From positions 372,001 to 436,000 of the forward strand of contig NZ_FOLP01000006.1 in the NCBI RefSeq assembly GCF_900112425.1: DNA of 64,000 nt, read 5' to 3'. The translations under genes were made by a program, and so were the position numbers. The DNA is from Variovorax sp. OK212 (lineage in GTDB: Bacteria; Pseudomonadota; Gammaproteobacteria; Burkholderiales; Burkholderiaceae_C). This document shows positions 32,731 to 41,489 of this stretch, in pieces (positions within the stretch are counted from its first letter, which is position 1; each line of letters starts with the position of its first letter). Below the pieces are notes generated by a model. That model made no database searches. It was not told the DNA's origin and saw only the letters and a list, made by a program, of their open reading frames with translations.

Positions 32731-32751
32731 CGGCCCGACAACCCCTCTCGC

Positions 32752-33597
32752 ATGCTCAAACAACGCATCCTCACGGCGATCGTGCTGCTCGCGATCCTGC
32801 TGCCGGCGCTGTTCTATCCAAGCCACATTCCCTTTGCCTGCGTGATGCTCGTGCTGATCGGCGCGGCGGCCTGGGAGTGGGGGCGCCTGAACGGCTACGG
32901 CCAGCGGCTGTCGGTGTTCCTGGGCATCGAGACGGTGGTGCTGTGCGCGCTGTCGTGGTGGCTGGGCTTGCTGAACCAGCCGCTCGCATTGATGTGGACC
33001 CTGGCCAGCGCCGCATGGGTGCTGGGCGGCGCCGCACTGCTGCGCGTGGCGGTGCCGGGCTGGCCCCGCATTCCGCGCGGGCTGCGGCTGGTCGGCGGCC
33101 TGCTGGCGCTGTGGGTGGCCTGGCTGGCCGCGGTGCAGGCGCGCATGGTCGGCATCAACTTCCTGCTTTCGATCCTGGTGCTAGTGTGGGTGGCCGACGT
33201 GTTCGCCTATTTCGCCGGCCGCGCCTTCGGCCTGAAGTTCACCCGCAACAAGCTGGCCCCCGCGATCAGCCCCGGCAAGAGCTGGGAAGGCGTGTGGGGC
33301 GGCATGATCGGCGTGGTGGTGCTGGCCTTTGCCTGGGTCTGGGCCGACAAGGCGGCGGGCGCCACGGTGGCCAGCCTCTACACGCGGCTCCATGAGCGCG
33401 GCTGGTGGCTGTTGCTGCTCGGCGCGCTGTTCCTTGCGGCGATGAGTGTCGTGGGCGACCTTGTCGAATCTCTCATCAAACGCAGCGCCGGCGCCAAGGA
33501 CAGCAGCCGGCTGCTGCCCGGCCACGGCGGCGTTCTCGACCGCGTGGATGCCCTCTTGCCCGCGCTTCCCATTGCCATGATGCTGGCCTTCCTGTGA
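32752..33597 (+). CDS. cdsA: Phosphatidate cytidylyltransferase
   Basis: CdsA makes CDP-diacylglycerol, the precursor of all bacterial phospholipids. The 281-residue inner-membrane protein has about eight hydrophobic segments and the family signature near the C-terminus: KRSAGAKDSSRLLPGHGGVLDRVDAL. An upstream marker is VADVFAYFAGRAFG. The stop overlaps the GTG start of dxr (GTGA), so the two are translationally coupled. Length is typical of the Proteobacterial enzyme. Confidence 0.96.
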   Translation: MLKQRILTAIVLLAILLPALFYPSHIPFACVMLVLIGAAAWEWGRLNGYGQRLSVFLGIETVVLCALSWWLGLLNQPLALMWTLASAAWVLGGAALLRVAVPGWPRIPRGLRLVGGLLALWVAWLAAVQARMVGINFLLSILVLVWVADVFAYFAGRAFGLKFTRNKLAPAISPGKSWEGVWGGMIGVVVLAFAWVWADKAAGATVASLYTRLHERGWWLLLLGALFLAAMSVVGDLVESLIKRSAGAKDSSRLLPGHGGVLDRVDALLPALPIAMMLAFL

Positions 33598-34781
33598 ACA
33601 CTCCCAGACAACGCGTGACGGTGCTAGGTTCGACCGGTTCGGTCGGTGTGAGCACGCTCGACGTCATTTCGCGCCACCCCGAGCGCTTCGAGGTGTTCGC
33701 GCTTTCCGCGGCCACCAAGGTCGACGAACTGCTGGCGCAGTGCGCGCGGTTCTCGCCGCGCTTCGCCGTCATGGCCAGCGCGCCGCATGCGGCGCTGCTG
33801 GCCGAGAAACTCAAGCAGAATTCGCTCGATACGGTCGTCCTGACTGGGGATGATGCTCTCGAAAAGATAGCGTCGCACGACGAGGTCGATGCCGTCATGG
33901 CCGCCATCGTGGGCGCCGCGGGCCTTGCACCTTGCCTCGCGGCGGCGCGTGCCGGCAAGCGGCTGCTGCTGGCCAACAAGGAAGCGCTCGTGGTCGGTGG
34001 CGACCTGTTCATGCGCACCGTGCGCGAGGGCGGCGCCACGCTGCTGCCGATCGACAGCGAGCACTCGGCCATCTTCCAGTCGCTGCCCGAAGACCCGTCG
34101 ACCTGGCCGCGGCGCATCGACAAGATCATCCTCACCGCTTCGGGCGGCCCGTTCCGCACGCGCGCGCCCGACACGCTGGGCACGGTCACGCCGGAGCAGG
34201 CCTGCGCGCATCCGAACTGGGTCATGGGCCGCAAGATCTCGGTCGACTCGGCCACGATGATGAACAAGGCGCTCGAGGTCATCGAGGCCCGGCACCTGTT
34301 CGGCGTGACGCCCGAGCAGATCGAGGTGGTCATTCATCCGCAGAGCGTGGTGCATTCGATGGTGCAGTTCACCGACGCCTCGGTCATCGCGCAACTCGGC
34401 ACGCCCGACATGCGGGTGCCGATCGCGGTCGGCCTGGCCTGGCCGGAGCGCATCGAGAGCGGTGCGGCGCGGCTCGACTTCCGCCAGATGTCGGCGCTGA
34501 GCTTCGAGACGCCCGACGCCATGCTGTTCCCGGGGCTGGGCCTGGCCTGGCAGGCGCTGCGCGCCGCGCCGGGCACCACGGCCGTGCTGAACGCCGCGAA
34601 CGAAGTGGCGGTCGAGGCCTTCCTCGACCGGCGCCTGCGTTTCGACCGCATTCATGCGGTCAACATGGAAACTTTGGAAGCGGTGTCGCCCTCCAAGCCC
34701 GCATCGCTCGCCGACCTGCTGGCGCTCGATGCCAGCGCCCGTGCGGCCGCGAATGCCGCGGCGCTGCGTTTCGCGGCCTGA
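33594..34781 (+). CDS. dxr: 1-deoxy-D-xylulose 5-phosphate reductoisomerase
   Basis: Dxr (IspC) converts deoxyxylulose phosphate to methylerythritol phosphate, the committed step of the isoprenoid pathway that continues with IspD and IspF encoded at 8.6-9.8 kb. The 395-residue protein has the NADPH motif VTVLGSTGSVGVSTLDVI, LLANKEALVVGGDLF, the metal/substrate site PIDSEHSAIFQSL, and TASGGPFRT followed by ATMMNKALEVIEARHLF. The start is GTG 33594, overlapping the cdsA TGA. The fosmidomycin-target residues appear intact. Confidence 0.97.
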   Translation: MNTPRQRVTVLGSTGSVGVSTLDVISRHPERFEVFALSAATKVDELLAQCARFSPRFAVMASAPHAALLAEKLKQNSLDTVVLTGDDALEKIASHDEVDAVMAAIVGAAGLAPCLAAARAGKRLLLANKEALVVGGDLFMRTVREGGATLLPIDSEHSAIFQSLPEDPSTWPRRIDKIILTASGGPFRTRAPDTLGTVTPEQACAHPNWVMGRKISVDSATMMNKALEVIEARHLFGVTPEQIEVVIHPQSVVHSMVQFTDASVIAQLGTPDMRVPIAVGLAWPERIESGAARLDFRQMSALSFETPDAMLFPGLGLAWQALRAAPGTTAVLNAANEVAVEAFLDRRLRFDRIHAVNMETLEAVSPSKPASLADLLALDASARAAANAAALRFAA

Positions 34782-34808
34782 CACACCCCCTGGAAACCGA
34801 GGACTCCG

Positions 34809-36182
34809 ATGTTGCTCACTGTCATAGCCTTTGTGGTCGCACTCGGTGTCCTGATCGCGGTGCACGAGTACGGGCACTACCGCGTCGCGGTGGCCTGCGG
34901 CGTCAAGGTGGAGCGGTTTTCCGTCGGCTTCGGCAAGGCGCTGCTCCGCTGGCAGCCCAAGCGCCAGCATCCGGGGCAGCAGACCGAGTTCGTGATCGGT
35001 GCGTTCCCGTTCGGCGGCTACGTCAAGATGCTCGACGAGCGCGAAGGCCCCGTGGCGCCCGAAGAGCGCCATCGCGCCTTCAACACCCAGCCCCTGCGTT
35101 CGCGCGCGGCCATCGTGGCCGCGGGCCCGATCGCCAACCTGCTGCTGGCAGTGGCGCTCTACACGGCGGTCAACTGGATCGGCGTTCAGGAGCCGGTTGC
35201 CAGGCTCGGGCGTCCCGTGGCGGCCTCGCTGGCCGAGGCGGCGGGCCTGCGCGGCGGCGAGCACATCACGCAAGCCGGCTTCGACGGCGACCTGTCGCCG
35301 GTGCAGTCCTTCGAAGACCTGCGCTGGCGCATGACGCGCGGCGCGCTCGACGGCCATGACCTGACGCTGGAGATCGCGGGCGAAGGCGGCAAGCCGGCGC
35401 GGCAGGTGCTGCTCCCGCTCAGCCGCATGGAGACCAAGGACGCCGATCCGCAGATGTTCCGCAAGATCGGCGTGCTGGCGCCGCTCACCCGGCCCGAGAT
35501 CGGCGAGGTGATGGCGGGCAGCGCGGCGGAGCGTTCCGGCCTGCGCAACGGCGACGTGGTTCGCGCCATCGGCGACACGGCGATCGTCGACGGGCAGCAA
35601 CTGCGCGAGGTGATCCGTGCTTCGGTCGACGGCGACCAGCCGCGCGTGCAGGCCTGGCGGCTCGAGCGCGGCGGCCAGCCACTCACCATCGACGTTAAGC
35701 CCGAGGTGCGGGAAGAGGGCGGCGCGAAGGTTGCCCGCATCGGTGCCTACGTGGGCGCGGCCCCTGAAATGGTGACGGTGCGCCAGGGCCTGGTCGACGG
35801 CGTCTGGCGCGGCGTGGTCCGTACCTGGGAGGTCTCGGCGCTGACCGTGCGCATGATGGGCAAGATGGTCATCGGCGAGGCATCGCTCAAGAATCTGAGC
35901 GGTCCGCTCACCATTGCCGACTACGCGGGCAAGTCCGCGAGCCTCGGTTTCACGCAATATCTGGTCTTCCTGGCGCTCATCAGCGTGAGCCTCGGGGTCC
36001 TCAATCTCATGCCGCTGCCGGTCCTCGATGGGGGGCACCTGATGTATTATCTTTGGGAGGGCCTGACCGGCAAGAGCGTCTCTGACGCCTGGATGGAACG
36101 GCTTCAGCGCGGGGGTGTCGCCCTGCTGCTGGTCATGATGTCGGTCGCACTCTTCAACGACGTCACGCGGCTCTTTGGTTAA
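34809..36182 (+). CDS. rseP: RIP metalloprotease RseP (site-2 protease)
   Basis: RseP is an inner-membrane zinc protease that cleaves the anti-sigma factor RseA to release sigma-E. The 457-residue protein has the active-site motif AVHEYGHYRVAVACGV in the first membrane helix, two PDZ domains in the periplasmic region (about residues 115-310), and the third metal ligand in LPVLDGGHLMYYLWEG near the C-terminus. It stands directly before bamA, consistent with its role in outer-membrane stress sensing. Length and order are standard. Confidence 0.97.
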   Translation: MLLTVIAFVVALGVLIAVHEYGHYRVAVACGVKVERFSVGFGKALLRWQPKRQHPGQQTEFVIGAFPFGGYVKMLDEREGPVAPEERHRAFNTQPLRSRAAIVAAGPIANLLLAVALYTAVNWIGVQEPVARLGRPVAASLAEAAGLRGGEHITQAGFDGDLSPVQSFEDLRWRMTRGALDGHDLTLEIAGEGGKPARQVLLPLSRMETKDADPQMFRKIGVLAPLTRPEIGEVMAGSAAERSGLRNGDVVRAIGDTAIVDGQQLREVIRASVDGDQPRVQAWRLERGGQPLTIDVKPEVREEGGAKVARIGAYVGAAPEMVTVRQGLVDGVWRGVVRTWEVSALTVRMMGKMVIGEASLKNLSGPLTIADYAGKSASLGFTQYLVFLALISVSLGVLNLMPLPVLDGGHLMYYLWEGLTGKSVSDAWMERLQRGGVALLLVMMSVALFNDVTRLFG

Positions 36183-36220
36183 CTTTCTGCCGGCCCTTTC
36201 CGTGCCGGCTCAATTCACAG

Positions 36221-38656
36221 ATGAACAAAAACTTCAATCGCTTTCGCCTGCGTAGCGTTGCCGCGGTGGTTGTCAGTGCGCTTGCGGCCACTGCAGCCTG
36301 GGCCGTAGAGCCTTTCACGGTTCGCGACATTCGCGTCGAAGGCCTGCAACGCGTTGAAGCCGGCACGATCTTCGCATCGCTGCCGCTGCGCGTGGGCGAT
36401 ACCTACAGCGACGAGCGCGGTTCGGCCGCCATCCGTGCGCTGTTCGATCTGGGGTTGTTCAAGGATGTGCGCATCGACGTCAACGGCAACGTGCTGGTGG
36501 TGATCGTCGAAGAGCGGCCCACCATCGCCGACGTCGATTTCGTCGGCACCAAGGAATTCGACAAGGCCGCGCTGCAGAAGGCGCTGCGTGAAGTCGGCCT
36601 GGCCGACGGCCGCCCGTACGACAAGGCGCTGGCCGACCGCGCCGAGCAGGAGCTCAAGCGCCAGTACGTGAGCCGCAGCCTCTACAACGCGCAGGTCGTG
36701 ACCACCGTCACGCCCATCGAGCGCAACCGTGTCAACCTGACCTTCACCGTGACCGAGGGCGATTCGGCCCGCATCCGCGAAGTGCATGTGGTCGGCAGCA
36801 AGGCCTTCAGCGAATCGACGCTGCTGAGCTTGTTCGACCAGGACAGCGGCGGCTTCATGAGCTGGTACACGAAGTCGAACCAGTACTCGCGCGCCAAGCT
36901 CAATGCCGACCTGGAAACGCTGCGCTCGTACTACATCACGCGCGGCTACCTCGAGTTCCGCATCGACTCGACGCAGGTCGCTATTTCGCCGGACCGCAAG
37001 GACCTGACGGTCACGGTCAACATCACCGAAGGCGAGAAGTTCGTCGTGTCGAGCGTGAAGCTCGACGGCAACTACCTCGGCCGTGACGACGACTTCAAGT
37101 CGCTCATCACCATCAAGCCCGGCGAGCCGTACAACGGCGAGCAGGTCACCGAGACCACCAAGGCTTTCAACGACTACTTCGGCACCTTCGGCTATGCGTT
37201 CGCACGCGTGCAGGCGCGCCCGGAGATCGACCGAGTCAACAACCGTGTGGCACTCACGCTGCAGGCCGAGCCGGCGCGCCGCGTGTACGTGCGCCGCGTG
37301 TCCGTCGGCGGCAACAACAAGACCCGCGACGAAGTCATTCGCCGCGAGTTCCGCCAGTTCGAAGCCTCCTGGTACGACGGCGACAAGATCAAGCTTTCGC
37401 GCGACCGCGTGGACCGCCTGGGCTTCTTCACCGAGGTGAACGTCGACACGCAGGAAGTCGCGGGTTCGCCCGACCAGGTCGACCTGACCGTCAACGTGGC
37501 CGAAAAGCCCACGGGCAGCCTGCAACTCGGCGCCGGTTACTCGAGCGCGGAAAAGGTCGCGCTGACCTTCGGCATCTCGCAGGAAAACGTGTTCGGCTCG
37601 GGCAACTTCCTGGGCGTGCAGGTCAACACCAGCAAGTACAACCGCACGCTGTCGCTGACGACCACCGATCCGTATTTCACGCAGGACGGCATCTCGCGCA
37701 CGATCAGCCTGTATCACACCACCACGCGTCCGTACTCGTCGTCGATCGACGGCGACTACAAGCTGGTGAACCAGGGCGGTTCCATCCGCTTCGGCGTGCC
37801 GTTCAGCGAAGTCGACACCGTGTTCTTCGGTGTCGGCCTCGAACGCTATGCATTCGACGCCAACAGTTCGACGGCCTTCTCGGGCCTGACCACGCCGCCG
37901 TCGTACCTGAGCTACTTCCAGTGCAAGAAAGACCCGACCGGCATCCTGGTGATCGGTTGCGACCAGAAGAGCGTCTGGGGTGTTCCGCTGAGCATCGGCT
38001 GGGGCCGCGACAGCCGCGACAGCGCGCTGATCCCGACCACGGGCCGCCTGCAGCGCGCCAACCTCGAGGTGGGCGCGGCTGGCGACATGAAGTACGTCAA
38101 GACGAACTACCAGTACCAGCAGTTCTTCGCGATCAACAAGCAGTACACCTTCTCGATCAACGGCGAAGTCGGCTACGCGAAGGCACTGGGCAACAAGGTC
38201 TACCCGATCTTCAAGAACTTCTACGCCGGCGGCCTGGGTTCGATCCGCGGCTTCGAGCAGAACTCGCTCGGCCCGCGCGACCTGCCGCTGTTCGGCCAGA
38301 CCGAAGGCGCTGCCATCGGCGGCACCAAGAAGGCGATCTTCAATGCCGAGCTGAGCACGCCGTTCCCCGGCGCCGGCAACGACCGCACGCTGCGCCTGTA
38401 CGGCTTCTTCGACATCGGCAATGTGTTCGGTTCGCGCGCTGCCGGCCTGACCGATGCACAGTGGAAGGCCGAGAAAAAGCTGCGCGCTTCCGTCGGCCTG
38501 GGCGTCAGCTGGATCTCGCCGCTGGGCCCGCTGCGCCTGGCTTATGCCTTCCCCGTCATGTCTCAGAAGGAAGTGGTCGATCCCAGCACCGGGTTCATCA
38601 CGATCCCGAAGGATAGAATTCAGCGCCTCCAATTCCAGATCGGAACGTCTTTCTAA
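36221..38656 (+). CDS. bamA: Outer membrane protein assembly factor BamA
   Basis: BamA is the essential core of the machine that inserts beta-barrel proteins into the outer membrane. The 811-residue precursor has a signal peptide ending ATAAWA, five POTRA domains (FTVRDIRVEGLQRVEAGTIF starts the first; VDFVGTKEFDKAALQKAL the second) and a C-terminal barrel from about residue 430, ending LQFQIGTSF with the terminal Phe typical of outer-membrane proteins. GGLGSIRGFEQNSLGPRDL corresponds to the conserved VRGF/IRGF loop. It is immediately followed by skp with no gap. Confidence 0.98.
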   Translation: MNKNFNRFRLRSVAAVVVSALAATAAWAVEPFTVRDIRVEGLQRVEAGTIFASLPLRVGDTYSDERGSAAIRALFDLGLFKDVRIDVNGNVLVVIVEERPTIADVDFVGTKEFDKAALQKALREVGLADGRPYDKALADRAEQELKRQYVSRSLYNAQVVTTVTPIERNRVNLTFTVTEGDSARIREVHVVGSKAFSESTLLSLFDQDSGGFMSWYTKSNQYSRAKLNADLETLRSYYITRGYLEFRIDSTQVAISPDRKDLTVTVNITEGEKFVVSSVKLDGNYLGRDDDFKSLITIKPGEPYNGEQVTETTKAFNDYFGTFGYAFARVQARPEIDRVNNRVALTLQAEPARRVYVRRVSVGGNNKTRDEVIRREFRQFEASWYDGDKIKLSRDRVDRLGFFTEVNVDTQEVAGSPDQVDLTVNVAEKPTGSLQLGAGYSSAEKVALTFGISQENVFGSGNFLGVQVNTSKYNRTLSLTTTDPYFTQDGISRTISLYHTTTRPYSSSIDGDYKLVNQGGSIRFGVPFSEVDTVFFGVGLERYAFDANSSTAFSGLTTPPSYLSYFQCKKDPTGILVIGCDQKSVWGVPLSIGWGRDSRDSALIPTTGRLQRANLEVGAAGDMKYVKTNYQYQQFFAINKQYTFSINGEVGYAKALGNKVYPIFKNFYAGGLGSIRGFEQNSLGPRDLPLFGQTEGAAIGGTKKAIFNAELSTPFPGAGNDRTLRLYGFFDIGNVFGSRAAGLTDAQWKAEKKLRASVGLGVSWISPLGPLRLAYAFPVMSQKEVVDPSTGFITIPKDRIQRLQFQIGTSF

Positions 38657-39202
38657 ATGAAGCATTTGATTCGCGCCGCCGCCGGTGCGCTGTTGATTCC
38701 CGCGTTCGTGCTCGCTGCGGCGCCCGCGCAAGCGCAGGAAACCTTTCGCATCGGTTTCGTGAACCCGGACCGCGTGTTGCGTGAGGCTCAACCGGCAAAG
38801 ACCGCGCAGGCGAAGCTCGAAGCCGAGTTCCTGAAGCGCGAGAAGGACGTGACCGCCCAGGGCGACGCCCTGAAGGCGGCTTCCGAGAAGTTCGAGCGCG
38901 AGGCGCCGACCCTGTCGGAAAGCCAGCGCACCAACCGCCAGCGCGCGCTGGTCGACCAGGACCGTGACTTCCAGCGCAAGCGCCGTGAGTTCCAGGAAGA
39001 CCTGAACTCGCGCAAGAACGAAGAGCTGCAGCAGGTCTACGAGCGCGCCAACCGCGTGGTGAAGCAGGTCGCAGAAGCAGAGAAGTACGACGCCATCCTT
39101 CAGGAAGCGATCTACATCAATCCGAAGCACGACATCACCGACAAGGTGATCAAGGCGCTGAACGCGTCAGTCAGCTCTCCTGCGCCTGCGGCTGGCAAGT
39201 AA
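38657..39202 (+). CDS. skp: Periplasmic chaperone Skp (OmpH family)
   Basis: Skp holds unfolded outer-membrane proteins in the periplasm on their way to BamA. The 181-residue precursor has a signal peptide (AAAGALLIPAFVLAAAPAQA) and the Skp start RIGFVNPDRVLREAQPAKTA, then a long charged coiled-coil tentacle region rich in Lys/Glu/Gln (about residues 50-150), returning to AEKYDAILQEAIYINP. The ATG at 38657 directly abuts the bamA stop. Size and architecture match the family. Confidence 0.95.
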   Translation: MKHLIRAAAGALLIPAFVLAAAPAQAQETFRIGFVNPDRVLREAQPAKTAQAKLEAEFLKREKDVTAQGDALKAASEKFEREAPTLSESQRTNRQRALVDQDRDFQRKRREFQEDLNSRKNEELQQVYERANRVVKQVAEAEKYDAILQEAIYINPKHDITDKVIKALNASVSSPAPAAGK

Positions 39203-39216
39203 CGCCGGGAGCCGGC

Positions 39217-40194
39217 GTGTCATTGCAGCTCGGAGCCATCGTTGACGCCCTTGGGGGCGAGCTTCATGGCGATGCGGCGCTGTCCATCGAGCGGCTTGCG
39301 CCGCTACAGAGTGCACAGCCCGATGCGCTCAGTTTCCTGAGCCATCCCAAATACCAGCAGGAACTGGCGGCCTCCAAGGCCGCCTGTGTCATCGTGTCGC
39401 CCGCCATGAGCGAGGCGGCCGCGGCGCGTGGCGCGTACATCGTCACGCCCGACCCCTACTTCTACTTTGCCCGCCTGACGCAGCTCTGGAAGGCGCATCA
39501 CGCGCGTCCGGAGGCCGACCTGGTGCATCCCAGCGCGGTGATCCACGCCGACGCGCAGGTCGACCCGACGGCGCGCATCGGCGCGTTGTGCGTGGTGGAG
39601 CGGGGCGCGCGCATCGGCGCGGGCACCGTGCTGAAGTCGCGCGTGACCGTCAGCGAAGACTGCACGATCGGCGAGCGTTGCCTGCTGCATCCCGGCGTGG
39701 TCATCGGCGCGGACGGCTTCGGCCTGGCGCTGCACCAGGGGCAGTGGGTCAAGATCGAGCAGCTGGGCGCGGTGCGCATCGGCAACGACGTGGAGATCGG
39801 CGCCAACACCTGCATCGACCGCGGCGCGCTCGACGACACCGTCATCGAAGACGGCGTGAAGCTCGACAACCTGATCCAGATCGGCCACAACGTGCGCGTC
39901 GGCAAGAACACCGCCATGGCGGGGTGCGTCGGCGTGGCCGGCAGTGCCGTCATCGGCGCCAACTGCACCTTCGGCGGCGGCGCCATCGTGCTGGGCCACC
40001 TGAGCGTGGCCGACGGCGTGCACGTGTCCGCCGCCACGGTGGTTACCCGTTCGATCCACAAGGCCGGCCAATACACCGGCATGTTTCCCATCGATGACAA
40101 TGCGAGCTGGGAAAAAAATGCGGCAACGCTCAAGCAGTTGCACAGCCTGCGCGAACGACTGAAGGCGCTGGAGAAGGCTCCCTCGAAAAAATGA
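39217..40194 (+). CDS. lpxD: UDP-3-O-(3-hydroxyacyl)glucosamine N-acyltransferase
   Basis: LpxD adds the N-linked acyl chain in lipid A synthesis. The 325-residue protein has an N-terminal uridine-binding domain (ALSFLSHPKYQQELAASKAA), a left-handed beta-helix of hexapeptide repeats (VIHADAQVDPTARIGALCVV onward) with the catalytic histidine region in IQIGHNVRVGKNTAMAGCVG, and a C-terminal helix. The start is GTG 39217 with GGGAG at 39207-39211 five bases upstream. Its stop overlaps the first possible fabZ ATG. Confidence 0.97.
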   Translation: MSLQLGAIVDALGGELHGDAALSIERLAPLQSAQPDALSFLSHPKYQQELAASKAACVIVSPAMSEAAAARGAYIVTPDPYFYFARLTQLWKAHHARPEADLVHPSAVIHADAQVDPTARIGALCVVERGARIGAGTVLKSRVTVSEDCTIGERCLLHPGVVIGADGFGLALHQGQWVKIEQLGAVRIGNDVEIGANTCIDRGALDDTVIEDGVKLDNLIQIGHNVRVGKNTAMAGCVGVAGSAVIGANCTFGGGAIVLGHLSVADGVHVSAATVVTRSIHKAGQYTGMFPIDDNASWEKNAATLKQLHSLRERLKALEKAPSKK

Positions 40195-40676
40195 CGACGA
40201 TGCAGGAACAGAACATCATGACCAAGCCAGCGATTGCGCTCGATATCCACCAAATCCTCAAGCTGCTGCCGCACCGCTACCCGTTCCTGCTGGTGGACCG
40301 CGTGCTGGACATGGAAAAGGGCAAGCGCATCACGGCGCTGAAGAACGTGACCATGAACGAGCCGTTCTTCAACGGCCACTTCCCGCACCGTCCGGTGATG
40401 CCGGGCGTGCTGATGCTCGAAGCCATGGCGCAGGCGGCCGCGCTGCTGTCGTTCCACTCGCTGGACATCGTGCCGGACGACAACACGGTCTACTACTTCG
40501 CGGCCATCGACGGCGCGCGTTTCAAGCGGCCCGTGGAACCCGGCGACCAGTTGACGCTCGAAGTCGAGATCGAACGCATGAAAGCGGGCATCTCGAAATT
40601 CAAGGGCCGAGCCCTGGTTGGCAGTGAACTCGCCTGCGAGGCGACGCTGATGTGCGCCATGCGCCAGATCAACTGA
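40191..40676 (+). CDS. fabZ: 3-hydroxyacyl-[acyl-carrier-protein] dehydratase FabZ
   Basis: FabZ dehydrates 3-hydroxyacyl-ACP in fatty acid synthesis and competes with LpxA and LpxD for the same substrate pool, which explains its place among lpx genes. The hot-dog-fold protein has DIHQILKLLPHRYPFLLVDR, the catalytic His in NEPFFNGHFPHRPVMPGVLM and the Glu in LMLEAMAQAAALLS. ATG 40191 overlaps the lpxD stop (ATGA). Internal starts at 40200 and 40218 (the latter with AGGAA nine bases upstream) would give a length closer to the usual 145-150 residues. Confidence 0.97.
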   Translation: MTTMQEQNIMTKPAIALDIHQILKLLPHRYPFLLVDRVLDMEKGKRITALKNVTMNEPFFNGHFPHRPVMPGVLMLEAMAQAAALLSFHSLDIVPDDNTVYYFAAIDGARFKRPVEPGDQLTLEVEIERMKAGISKFKGRALVGSELACEATLMCAMRQIN

Positions 40677-40699
40677 TCCGGCTGCAGTCACCACAAGGC

Positions 40700-41488
40700 A
40701 TGACCCAGGTTCATTCGACAGCCGTCATCGATCCCCAGGCCGAACTCGACGCCTCGGTGTCGGTCGGCCCCTATACCGTGATCGGCCCGCACGTGCGTGT
40801 GGGCGCGGGCACCACCATCGGCGCGCACTGCGTGATCGAGGGACGCACGACCATCGGCCGCGACAATCGGATCTTCCAGTTCTCGTCGCTCGGCGCCGTG
40901 CCTCAGGACAAGAAATACGCCGGCGAGCCGACCGAGCTCGTCATCGGCGACCGCAACGTGATCCGCGAGTTCTGCACCTTCAACCTCGGCGTGCCGGGGG
41001 CAGGGGGCGTGACGCGCGTGGGCAACGACAACTGGATCATGGCGTACACGCACATCGCGCACGACTGCCAGGTCGACAACCACACCACGCTGGCCAACAA
41101 CACCACGCTGGCCGGGCACGTGCACCTGGCCGACTGGGTCACGGTGGGTGGGCTCACGGGCATCCACCAGTTCGTGTCGGTCGGCGCGCACGCCATGGTC
41201 GGCTTTGCCAGCGCGGTCACGCAGGACGTGCCGCCCTTCATGCTGGTCGACGGCAACCCGCTCGCGGTGCGCGGCTTCAACATCGTCGGCCTGCGCCGCC
41301 GTGACTTCTCCTCACAGCGGCTCGCGGCCGTGAAGCAGATGCACCGCCTGCTGTACCGCCAGAACAAGACGCTCGACGAGGCGCGAACCGGCATCGCAGC
41401 GCTGGCGGCCGAGATGCCGGAAGCATCCGGCGACGTCGCGCTGATGGAAGCCTTCCTCGCCAGCTCGACGCGCGGCATCGCGCGCTGA
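40700..41488 (+). CDS. lpxA: Acyl-ACP--UDP-N-acetylglucosamine O-acyltransferase
   Basis: LpxA performs the first acylation of lipid A biosynthesis. The 262-residue protein is a left-handed beta-helix built from hexapeptide repeats (VHSTAVIDPQAELDASVSVG onward), with the catalytic His in MAYTHIAHDCQVDNH and the conserved FQFSSLGAVPQDKKYAGE. The C-terminal helical part has NIVGLRRRDFSSQRLAAVKQ. The gene starts at ATG 40700, 23 bases after fabZ, and is followed after one base by the lpxB frame. Confidence 0.97.
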   Translation: MTQVHSTAVIDPQAELDASVSVGPYTVIGPHVRVGAGTTIGAHCVIEGRTTIGRDNRIFQFSSLGAVPQDKKYAGEPTELVIGDRNVIREFCTFNLGVPGAGGVTRVGNDNWIMAYTHIAHDCQVDNHTTLANNTTLAGHVHLADWVTVGGLTGIHQFVSVGAHAMVGFASAVTQDVPPFMLVDGNPLAVRGFNIVGLRRRDFSSQRLAAVKQMHRLLYRQNKTLDEARTGIAALAAEMPEASGDVALMEAFLASSTRGIAR

Positions 41489-41489
41489 C

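Noticed and set aside
36215..39130. A 971-codon minus-strand frame opposite bamA and skp
   Set aside because: BamA and Skp are unambiguous on the plus strand; the shadow arises from the absence of stops in the third frame of GC-rich DNA.
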